Assembly (NCBI GenBank): GCA_900660155.1
Contig: CABFPE010000766.1
Coordinates: forward strand, 237,965-277,794
Length of the DNA: 39,830 nucleotides
From: Hofstenia miamia
Lineage: Eukaryota; Xenacoelomorpha; Acoela; Hofsteniidae
Reading direction: 5' to 3'
Shown piece by piece: positions 22,946-31,973 of the stretch (position 1 is the first letter of the stretch; every line of letters starts with the position of its first letter). The notes beneath the pieces are model-generated. The model ran no database searches and was not told the DNA's origin. It worked only from the letters and a program-made list of their open reading frames with translations. The position numbers and the translations under genes are program-made.

Positions 22946-24529
22946 TGAATACTTAAGTAATAGAACATTTTGAATGAGGTACCGTAAAGTTTCTTTCTCC
23001 ATCACCGTAGTTTATTGGGATATGTTTCAACATTTTTTGACTAGCTGGTGCTGTACCAGACCATATGACAGTAAACTAAGCTCAGTCTTTTTCCGGTTAG
23101 CTTAGTGTACTTGATGCAAATGTTGTTGTCAATGAAGCAAGACCAATGGGCCAAAGGAAGTCGCATTTCCAAAACCGATTATTAGAATCCAGAACTCGTA
23201 TATTTTCATGACCTTTTTTATCATATCTCAGTTTACACCCACTTGGACTGGATTGATTAATAACAAATTCCTTGGAAGAATTGTTCTCAGAGTTTGCTTT
23301 TCAGCACTTCCCACCTCATTCATTACTCACAGTATAAATATGTGCCATAATAGACATGCATCTAATTCAATGAGAAACTCTTCGTTCACCAGCTTCACTA
23401 AGCTCTCAAATGTTACACTGTGGATTTTCATTATTATCCTTAGAGGAAGAAAATTCTTCATCATAAAAATTCTGAGATTTCAAAATGGCATCTATTGCAT
23501 TCTGTGCAGTATTTTGTCTTATAACTACCAGATTTACAACTGAAATATGAGAAAAATTAAGATAATTCAAGAAGAGTACATGTACTGCTTGAAACACCTC
23601 AAAAGCTAAAAAAACAAATCAAATTAGTGCAGCAAATCCATGCACATCATAAGATATGTACAATGTATATTTTACATATTTAAAAAAAATGTGGGTCAAT
23701 TTTGTAAAATAATTTAAGGTTTTCTTGACGCAGTGAATATATAACATGTTTAAAATGTATTCGAAACATAACAATATTCATTGGTCAAATATGTCTCTAG
23801 AACAGAGATGGCGCTGGTTCTTTCGCTCAATCTGTTGTTGGGCCAGATGGGTCACTACTTTCACCAAAATTAGTGGTTGATGAATTCGGGTAATGCTTGT
23901 TCTTCACAAAATGAACTCCAATTGAGATTAAATATCATGCATTTGTTCCTGTTAAGAAAAGTTGAGATTTACTTATTACCTCCTGTAAATCTTGGCACTC
24001 TCTGTGTTTTATCACTGGACTATGTTCAATTAATGACTCAACTGTTTGACTGTTGTTTTCATTTCTGCATCTTTTCAAAATAGTACTCATTTCACTGCAA
24101 TTATGATATCACACATTTCTTAAACATCTTCAAAAATGTACAGCCTTCATTAAACCAATACTACTATTCTCTAAGCATTTAATAGGTGTGTTTCCCAAAC
24201 AGCATTGTAACCAAGGTTCTTCTAGCTAAGAACTACCATTGATTTTAATAATGTTAATACCAGGTTTAAGTATAAAATCAAGATCTACAATGTTAATATG
24301 CATCTTTCTCTTCACTCAAATGCAATTTTCCTTAATTATGTTTAGGAAAAATTTCCTAAAAGTAAGTGCACTTACATCATCGCTGACCAGTCTGTACATG
24401 TTATTCACTATAAAAGCATGCATTACAGGTCCTTGTACCACAAAATTTAGAACAGACACTAATATTCATAAATAACTGAACATAATTTTCAACATTACTG
24501 CCACAGGAATATAAAAAATCACTTTGTTG
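22946..24529. other. Intergenic, no gene recognised
   Basis: AT-rich. Minus-strand frames at 23406-23597 (QNAIDAILKSQNFYDEEF) and around 23900-24470 look mildly protein-like but are interrupted and match no known motif. They may be old TE or pseudogene remains. Confidence 0.35.
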
Positions 24530-25720
24530 CACCATGCAATAATCTTAGCCTCAGTAAAGTTTCTAGATGAAAAAGCAAGTTTCTCAGCGCTATTCTTGTA
24601 AAACTATTCCTACTATTTTTTGTTATCAGTCATAACTGTCTGAATATTGAAGCCCCACAGTACCTGTGACTCCTTTGGCTTTCTTTAATGCCAATTCAGG
24701 CTCTTGTGTATCATATTTTGTCATGCCTGAACTTTTACTCATTCTGCGCCAACTACTAACACCCTGTTATTAGATGGTTTGCTGTCTCTACTTCATTACA
24801 CATCCCTGCACTTGTCATTTTCCCCAATTCAACTGTTCGCATGCTCCTTCACACAGTTTGCTCAAACTTCTTGCTTCTGCGATACAATTATTAGTGCATT
24901 TCTTTCCCTCGTCAGTCCTGCCTTCGCCAGTCAATTGTTGTTTTTCTGTTTTTGAGGTTTCTGTATGTATCCAGGCTTTGCCATGCATTACCTTCTGCGT
25001 ATATAATGTTTGTCTCTCTGCCTCCATCCAACTTTGTGTGTATGTCCTCTCTTTCTTAGTTCCTTACTTACCTGCGGCAGTGATGCCTTGTTTTGATTAT
25101 CTACATGCTCATATAATTCTAACGTCTCTGTTTCTACAATTTCCTGAGCACTACTGACGTGCTACCTTGACTTGTACAATATATCCTCATATCAATCGAA
25201 TGCTATATTTCAGTCTGTGACTTTCACATTCATTCATGAGAAACACAAAATAATTTTTATAAATCCAGTTGACCTCTTGCCTTCCTGCAGTATATCCACA
25301 CTATTACTATGTTATTATTAGAATACCCCTTGCATTTAGCCTTTCTGTTCTTCTCTGTTTAATTTTACGGTTATCCTTTGGTCTGTGTGTATCCATTTCT
25401 GCCACTTCTTGAGTTCATAGTCCTGATTATGGAGTTCGCTATTGACCAGATGGTCCTAACACCCTCTGATAATCTAATGCCATATCAAGGACTAAGGGCG
25501 TTTGCACATTTATGGCTTGACATCAGTGTTGTTTTTCTGTGTTTAATTTTTTGCTCACATTGTCATACAAAGTTGCTAAGCTAGGCTTAAGAGATCTTCC
25601 TGACCTTTGTCCGTTTCATTTTGCACAGCTCTTGTCCTAGGAAGCCGCACACCAAGGTGTTAGAGTGAACTAAGTTCAGGCAGCTTATAGCCATGGTTAA
25701 CAGTTGCTTAATCTTTACAC
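24530..25720 (-). pseudogene. Degraded retroelement RT C-terminal region, second copy
   Basis: The minus strand holds, in order: EEQKG near 25350, an RT-like VWIYCRKA segment near 25290, a K..LI.. helical stretch near 24900-24870, MCNEVETANHLITGC (24803-24756), which supplies the C..H..C part of a zinc-binding motif, LAQNE.KFRHDKI (24751-24719), and an LWGFNIQT remnant (24671-24643). LAQNE, KFRHDK and the LW.FNIQT motif match the fragment at 2126-2398 almost word for word. This copy keeps the zinc-binding segment that the other has lost. Stops and frameshifts are frequent. The upper limit is uncertain, and the part beyond 25350 is assigned by composition only. Confidence 0.55.
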
Positions 25721-25751
25721 ACTAGGCTACCTGCCCACACCATTTTTAATT

Positions 25752-25795
25752 GTTGTTATTATTATAATTATAATAATAATTATTATTATTATTTA
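25752..25795 (+). repeat. Imperfect ATT/AAT microsatellite
   Basis: Runs of TTATTATTATAATTATAATA-type repeats between the minus-strand retroelement and the plus-strand LINE fragment. Confidence 0.7.
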
Positions 25796-25819
25796 AAAGA
25801 ATTAGAAATATCAAATATG

Positions 25820-26290
25820 CTTACAGCAAAAAAATTTCATCAGATAACGAGTTGGATTTAGAAAATACTCGAGCATTCAAGACGCCATCTCTTTAATTAC
25901 TGAATTTTTTCAGTTGAATCCATGAAACTGAAATCAACACTGTAGCTTAAGCTAAGCTTTCAATTTAATAGATTTTCAAATTCTGAGTATATACACATGA
26001 GATACATTTTTAGCAACCTTGCCATATCACTTAAAATGTGATTCTTGGAAAATAGAATACAGTATAACGAGTGAAATTTAATAATACTTATTCGGATTAC
26101 ATAACTACAAAAATTAGCTGTTCTACAGGGCACGGTCCTGGGTTAGATTCTGTTATTATTGTATGCTAATTTCTCGAAGAATATTGTGAATGAAAACTTA
26201 TTTCAGTACAATGATGATACATGTTTAGTCTCAATTATGATGCTAGAATTGACATTTTTAAATCTGAAAATAATTCAAATCTGACTTATT
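25820..26290 (+). pseudogene. LINE RT fragment with YNDD
   Basis: The plus strand encodes VGFRKYSSIQDAISLITEFF from 25851, the RT motif usually FGFR..HST.DA. After a decayed stretch comes VLQGTVLG (from 26120), the GVPQGT.LGP motif, then NIVNENLFQYNDDTCLVS, with the catalytic motif at 26207-26218 reading YNDD instead of YADD. Stops and frameshifts lie between, including a TAG where LGP is expected. The FQY.DDTCLVS wording resembles YQYADDTCLIS of the 1-2050 LINE, so the two may belong to related families. Confidence 0.75.
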
Positions 26291-26587
26291 TCTTATGATA
26301 ATAAAATAATAAAGTCATGAATTCTCTGAATTAAGTAAATTTCAAATTTATTAAGTATTAATATTGGCAAAAAATAAAATGACTATCATGGAATTTTGTA
26401 AACTGTAAGTCTATTAACTGAAATGAAATGGAGATGAAATTTTGTTAAAGAATAAATCTTTACAAAGCTGTGGAATTTCTTTAATTTTTCATTTGCTTCA
26501 TAGGTATGTTGCTAAATTGTGTTATACTTTTACATTATAAATGCGTTTTCTTTAATCTCTGTTTGTAATTTGCAATGCTTCATTTAT

Positions 26588-26632
26588 TTACATTAATCAC
26601 GAAAAGTTTCGGAGCAAAGTTTCGAAATTTTT
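26588..26632 (+). repeat. Left half of a long-range inverted repeat
   Basis: TACATTAATCACGAAAAGTT and the following AAAGTTTCG words are matched in inverted orientation at 32704-32749 (21 of the first 24 bases). Confidence 0.5.
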
Positions 26633-26666
26633 AGAAACGTGTTTTTTCATAAAAGATGAAAAAATT

Positions 26667-26790
26667 ATTTTTAATCAATACAAGTGACATTAGCCTCATA
26701 ATCAACGAGAAAATCTTCCAGCTCATCATTTTCTGACAAAGCCTGAGCCTGAATTTCATCTAGCTTATATATTTCCGACCCTTACTTGTC
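26667..26790 (-). pseudogene. Short acidic open segment, unknown protein end
   Basis: The minus strand reads YKLDEIQAQALSENDELEDF, then LVDYEANVTCID and a stop. The composition is strikingly acidic and protein-like for this AT-rich DNA, and a stop lies shortly upstream. It may be the last exon remnant of a TE or host protein. No family is recognised. Confidence 0.25.
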
Positions 26791-26907
26791 GTCACCATTG
26801 TTTTATGATAATTTGCATTTATAATATTTTTGAATCTATTTAAAATCTCTTTCTTGTTATCGCAAATTTTTTACTCTAGAGATAACATGCTCTCCAAACC
26901 CCCTTTA

Positions 26908-26915
26908 GTATTTGA
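26908..26915 (+). repeat. Target-site duplication GTATTTGA, left
   Basis: Identical to 31252-31259 on the far side of the outer hAT-like element. Confidence 0.8.
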
Positions 26916-27596
26916 CAGAGTTTGAATTGGGCCGATTTTTAGGCCCACTCTTAGTCCAGCCCAATTGAAAATACTAATTGTTCGGCCCAACCCCGGCCCT
27001 GCCCAAATTATTTTTTTACGTGACTGATAGTTTTTTGTCTCATAGAGGCCCATAAGCACTATACTATGAAGTTGTTTGGATAATTTGCAAAATGTGTGGA
27101 TTAATGTGCACATCTGAATAATTCTGTCAACAATGATAATTGAATTCTGTTGAAACTCAAATTGCATTGTTAACCTTAATACAATAAACGTGTCATAGAG
27201 GGCCGTAGGCCTGAGTTTTAAGGTCTTCAACACTTCCTGGAGCAGATATGTGCCCCTCCTGTAAATGTTTGTATTTGGCTAACAATACTAAATAGCATTG
27301 ATTGCGAATTTCCACAAATGTTACCAATGACGACAAACATTTTCTATTGTTTCAAATTTGTGCATAGATTACCCTTAAATTGCTTAGAATTTTTGTACTT
27401 TTTGTTGCTTTCTTCTAAACGCTTCCATCTCACAAAATAATAAAATCTCAAAAATCGTCTTTTTATAAATTAAAGTGCTTATTTATCGATCTCTTATTTA
27501 GACGTCTGTGGAAAACATATATAAATGTTGCCATGGATAGTATGGTACTGTCAAGTGAGATAAATGGCGATTGTGGGCATAACTATAACTAACAAC

Positions 27597-27604
27597 GATT
27601 TATC
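27597..27604 (+). repeat. Target-site duplication GATTTATC, left
   Basis: Identical to 29351-29358. Confidence 0.82.
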
Positions 27605-27704
27605 TAGGGATGGGATCCGGATAGTAAATTGAATATACCAGATACCTGATAATTGCGGATAATTTGACTGCCGGATACCGGATAATATATTCTTCAATTA
27701 TTAC

Positions 27705-28772
27705 TAGGGCAACCAGAAATATGACTTTAAAAAAACAAAATATGGACATATTTTTATGACAGAATATGACAGAATTTAGTTAAATATGCCCTAAAATATG
27801 AATATCCATTTTTCAAAATGATTCATTTAAGCAATATAAAACGTTTTTCTATTACTGAGAACAAGATATAAAACAAATAGAAAAACTCGTACATAATAAT
27901 AAATCTATTTTTGAAAACAACTACTTCACTAAATTATAATATAGCAGCACATAAATTTCCATATATTATTGTGGTTAAGATTTCTGTCATAAGCTAAGAG
28001 TTTTATCAACATAGCGAAACGTCTCTTAACTGCAGCCGATGTTTCTTGAAACTCGCTCGGGCGGGCCACGGGTGGGCTAAGACATTAACGGGCGGGCCAC
28101 GGGCTGGCATAGAGAAGAAAAGATAAAAGTATTGTAAGTCTATTCTGTTCACTATATCTCAAAACACAATATCTCTGTTTTCAATTCTGCTTGCTATATC
28201 TCAAATCTACCACAGGTAAATTTAACAGCTGAGTGAACGGCTGATAGTAATGTTTTTATTGGATCTGGAGTAATTTACAGGTAAATAATGAAATCACGTG
28301 ATTTCACGAGCCACGGCGGCCCGCACATCACTAATACAATTCCGATTAAATTTCCATCCCTTTCCTTCCATTATATCAGGGAAACCGGTATTTTCTAATC
28401 ATGACTTGCTATAAGCGATTATTTCACAGTTATTATTTCCAGGATCAAGGGTGGGAGTAATAGCAACATCTGGTGGAATTTCAACTTTATCAAACATTGA
28501 ACAACTGATATTTTATGATATCAGCCCTAATTGAAGCATTTAGATTGTGAACCCTCACATGTTTTGCCTGAATACTGATGGCACTGCTCTGCAGCACGTG
28601 TGCCTTGCAAAATCCAAGAAATAATAATGTATATAGTTATTTTAATATTTTCTCAGCTGCCAGCATTCATGACTAGTCCTAGAAACGTGTCGACCACAGG
28701 GTCAGGTCAACAATTAGCTAGCAACTAAACTTCTCGATGGTTAGGCATGAAAGTACATTAATTGAAATTGAA

Positions 28773-28806
<34 letters not shown>

Positions 28807-29046
28807 TTCAGATGATTTAAAGCAAGTTTTTTTCTTAATTTAATGAAGCTATTGCAAAATATGACTTTTTATGACAGGTCAGTTTGAGAGACAAACATTA
28901 CAGTATTATTCAAAGTACAAAATTATGACTTTTTTGACGTTCTAACTTTCTATTTACCTGCACCCCAGGTCTGAAAGTCATCTAATTTTACGCAGACTGC
29001 AAATTAGATCAACAGAATATGACTTTTATTACTTTTGGTTGCCCTA
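27705..29046. mobile_element. Third-level hAT-like element
   Basis: Ends TAGGGCAACCAGAA (27705) and, on the other strand, TAGGGCAACCAAAA (29046). The flanking octamers ATTATTAC (27697-27704) and ATTATTAA (29047-29054) differ at one base and fit the hAT target pattern with T second and A seventh. ATATGACTTT words recur next to both ends. No transposase is visible inside. It holds a TA microsatellite at about 28777-28802 and a degraded further terminus near 28050-28333. Confidence 0.8.
28050..28335. mobile_element. Degraded GC-rich hAT-like fragment, fourth level
   Basis: A GGGCGGGCCACGGG word appears twice near 28060-28105, and the right side reads on the opposite strand TAGTGATGTGCGGGCCG (ending near 28333), a hAT-style terminus. 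A matching left terminus is missing, so this is a truncated or decayed insertion. Confidence 0.4.
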
Positions 29047-29350
29047 ATTATTAATGAAGAACAACCTCATTTCACAATTAATGTCGACCTTTTACCAATG
29101 AAAATGAATCAGTATGAAATAGACAACGTTCTGATATGTCAGAAAAACTTGCTTAGTTGCATGACAATTTCCATATCATGGAAAAATATAACTTTTTCCT
29201 CGAAAATTCCATTTTTATATCAAGTTTTATTTCAGAATATATTATCTGGTAAAATCCGGTAAGCAAGCTAAATTTTACCAGATACCGGATATCCGGATCT
29301 GGTTGTGTAGTTTCCGATTTTACCGGATACCGGAATCCGGCACATCCCTA

Positions 29351-29358
29351 GATTTATC
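29351..29358 (+). repeat. Target-site duplication GATTTATC, right
   Basis: Identical to 27597-27604. Confidence 0.82.
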
Positions 29359-29529
29359 AACATTTTTAATCTCCATATATTTTATTAATTGGGCATTCCA
29401 CTCTACTTGACATTTATGAAATCAATTATTGTAATTAGCCTTCTACATGTAAGCAATCCTTAAAAAATAGAACCACAACAAGATCATTCATATTTTGGTA
29501 CTTTTTTATCCAACCATTTCTATATGAAA

Positions 29530-29745
29530 ACTAAAAAAACACTCGGAGAGCGCAGACCTACGCCACGCAATTTGTGCCCCCCCCGGATCAGCACCAAAAT
29601 TTAATGGATTCCTTTTTGGGCGGAGACTTATCTCTTGTAAAAATTTGAGGTCAATCCATCTATTACTTGTTCCGTAAAGTTGCTAACAGACAAACAAACA
29701 AACAAACCATCGCCACCAAAAATATAACCTCCTTGGCGGAGGTAA
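29530..29745 (+). mobile_element. SINE or LINE-tail-like fragment
   Basis: Begins near ACTCGGAGAGCGCAGACC and ends with a (CAAA)-rich stretch at 29687-29708 followed by CCTCCTTGGCGGAGGTAAT (about 29730-29748). From memory, this closing sequence is a recurrent 3' end of dispersed retroelements in many animal genomes; the family is not certain. It lies in the outer hAT element. Confidence 0.5.
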
Positions 29746-29775
29746 TGAATTTTCTGGTTATTTTAATGTATATAT

Positions 29776-30261
29776 TAGAGATGAGCGCGGTACAGGTTTT
29801 GTAAAATTATTTCAACTTCAGAGAAAAAAAATTCACCTCAATAAGTGAATTCTTTCCGCGGTATACCGCAACAATGACGATTTTTACTTCGTATGAGAAG
29901 ATTTTTCTGAATTTTTTTAGGGTTATGGATCATTTGTAGAAAAGCTTAAATACAAATTCTTAGGTATTTTGCCCTTTAGTTCAATTGTATTGGGGTAGTA
30001 TTAAATTTCCCATGAAATATATAAAATTACTTTTAATATTTTGGATGTGAAATCTCTTAGTTTTGATTCAAAAACAGTTTTTTGAGAAGTACTTAGAGAT
30101 TTTAAATCTTAAAGCAAAAAGCAAAACACGTTATCTGTATAACTTTTATGCCATCGCAAGTTGTTTTAGTTCTACCGCTAACCACCACAATGTTGTAAAT
30201 CGGTAACGCGGTACAACGCACCGCGGTATTCTGCGATATTCCTGCATCGCACTCATCTCTA
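29776..30261 (-). mobile_element. hAT MITE with 8-bp target duplication
   Basis: The left end TAGAGATGAGCGCGGTAC is mirrored by the right end TAGAGATGAGTGCGATGC (complement strand), 15 of 18 bases. The flanking octamers are GTATATAT (29768-29775) and GTGTATAT (30262-30269), one mismatch. GCGGTA words cluster at both ends. A second copy in opposite orientation lies at 22441-22945. It is an independent insertion into the outer hAT element. Confidence 0.8.
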
Positions 30262-31251
30262 GTGTATATGTATTTTTACATGTTATTCAAAAACCTTAAA
30301 CATTTCTGTTATGTTTTACAACATTGCACTGGTGTAAAACCTAACTACAACAATGACTTTCTAATCCCATTATTAACAACAAAAACTACTCTTCTAGAGT
30401 AATTGAATAATTTTGAATTTAATAGCACCATTGTTTGTATATGTTTTACCATTATTCGCAACTTAATATAAACCTATTATAGCGATGCGGAATAAGTTTT
30501 CGGAATAAAGAAAGGACTTCTGAATATTTCTTTATTGTTAACATCCAACTAAAAAATTTGCTTTTTAATAAAAGTAGGCTTGGTCTGGGGCTCCGTACTT
30601 GCAAATATTATGTTAGGAGCTTTTTGCTGTTCAAAATGACGCGTAAACAACTGGAGTTTCACTAAGAATATTTGACAAGTTTTTACACGAATTTCATTTA
30701 AGATGTTGTTAACTTCTTTTACTAGATCAATTTATGTAGTTTGAAGGAAAATTATCCCTTGCTGCATATCCAAGCAATATATTCCTTAAAATAAGAGCTA
30801 GTAAATATAGGTAATATGTTTGTACTAATCTTTAAATGAATGTTTGCAACAGGTGCTAAACATACCCTATGGCCTGAATACCAGAAGATGAAAAAATATT
30901 GGTATTAAGAGTCATTATAATAATAATACTGTTTTTGAAGCAACCATCTACATCAACCTACATCAGCACAAAGTAAGAGGGAGTTCTCAGAAACGCTCTT
31001 TGCTTGTAGCAGACAAAATTTAGATGCTAGAAGTATTGCACCAGCCAACAATGCTGATTAAACTTAAAGAGAATGCTCTTTGTAATTTCCAAAGTTTAGG
31101 TTTTCAAGTGAATTTTTTCCTGTACTTCAAGTACCAATTCAAAAAAACATTAGGCCCAATCCCGGCCCAAATTTGCTATGTCGAAAATCCGGCCCAAGCC
31201 CAGCCTGGCACAGCCCGACCCAACTTTAGGCCCAACCCAATTCCAACTCTG

Positions 31252-31259
31252 GTATTTGA
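31252..31259 (+). repeat. Target-site duplication GTATTTGA, right
   Basis: Identical to 26908-26915. Confidence 0.8.
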
Positions 31260-31730
31260 TATAAAAGTGCATTTAAAATTTTCGATAATTATGGCATTAC
31301 ATGCAAGGTGGCTCTTAGGATGAAGAGTGGAAACGTGTCATGTCGGGTCATTAAATGACGTTGACACTAATTCGTGATTACATGTATATGTCTTATCGCT
31401 GCATTGAAATATTGAACGGTGTGTTATATATGTAACTGTTTTGTTGCTTGAAAACTAAAGCATGGGAAAGCATTTAATTTTCCCACTACAAGCTAGCTAG
31501 AAATGTGTAAAAACACATATTTTTGTTTGTTTTGGTGACATATTGCCGTTTTCAATTCAAACCTCAATTGAAAAAATCTAAGGCTGACTTTAACACTAGT
31601 TTGCATTCCATAAAACAGTTTTTTTCAGATTTTAGGGTGCTCTATCAATTTTTTGTCATGGTAGAAGATCGATGTCTGTTTGATTGCAAGCTTGTTTAAT
31701 AAATGGTTAGGAATCGATCAGGAGATATTC

Positions 31731-31973
31731 GAAGACTACACGGGAAAAAGGGCATATGTCACAGTCTTCCCATTTTGAGATAATCAGAAATTAAAGGACA
31801 TATGCCCTTCCTAACAAGTACAGGCTTTCTTCTCCTTGCAATAAAATGAGATATGACCTTTTTGACAAAACAGTGATATTCGGAAGACACTTTGGATCAT
31901 GGTCTACATATTGGCGGCCATAACTGAAAAAATCCCAAATTGTTACATATGCCCTTTTTCCCGTGTAGTCTTC
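31731..31973. mobile_element. MITE with perfect 29-bp inverted repeats
   Basis: The 29 bases at 31731-31759 are exactly the reverse complement of 31945-31973. Within the repeat, TA precedes CACGGG on the left and follows CCCGTG on the right, so a TA target duplication with CACGGG ends is possible; the outer GAAGAC/GTCTTC would then be a palindromic target. A third copy of the core GGGCATATGTC occurs inside in inverted orientation (about 31798-31808). The interior is noncoding; the open frame beginning at 31940 is incidental. Confidence 0.8.

Larger units (their letters stand above)
27605..29350. mobile_element. Second-level hAT-like element
   Basis: Ends TAGGGATGGG (27605) and CATCCCTA (29350) are inverted. 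The 8-bp target duplication is perfect: GATTTATC at 27597-27604 and 29351-29358. Subterminal repeats of CCGGATA and TACCGGATA occur at both ends. Removing the inner element (27705-29046) leaves only about 400 bases, so this was a MITE. It sits inside the outer element and is therefore younger than it. Confidence 0.85.
26916..31251. mobile_element. Outer hAT-like element, host of a nested stack
   Basis: The left end CAGAGTTTGAATTGGGCC (26916-26933) is mirrored at the right end, which reads CAGAGTTGGAATTGGGTT on the other strand (ending 31251). A perfect 8-bp target duplication GTATTTGA lies at 26908-26915 and 31252-31259. CAGAG ends and 8-bp duplications are hAT hallmarks. GGCCCAA words cluster within about 100 bases of both ends, as in subterminal transposase-binding regions. 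Its own sequence is split by later insertions at 27605-29350 and 29776-30261 and contains no transposase; the open frames across its ends (26871-27233 and 31024-31323) are noncoding. Confidence 0.82.

Noticed and set aside
24774..25157. 127-codon plus-strand open frame rich in C, F, L and P
   Set aside because: It is the antisense of the minus-strand retroelement relic, whose zinc-binding and FRHDK motifs explain the composition.
25650..25745. tRNA-like or SINE head on the minus strand (TAGCCTAGTGTG resembling an A box)
   Set aside because: A convincing B box (GGTTCRANNCC) is missing and no cloverleaf can be drawn.
26871..27233. 120-codon minus-strand open frame
   Set aside because: It crosses the outer hAT terminus and its GGCCCAA subterminal repeats; no coding motif.
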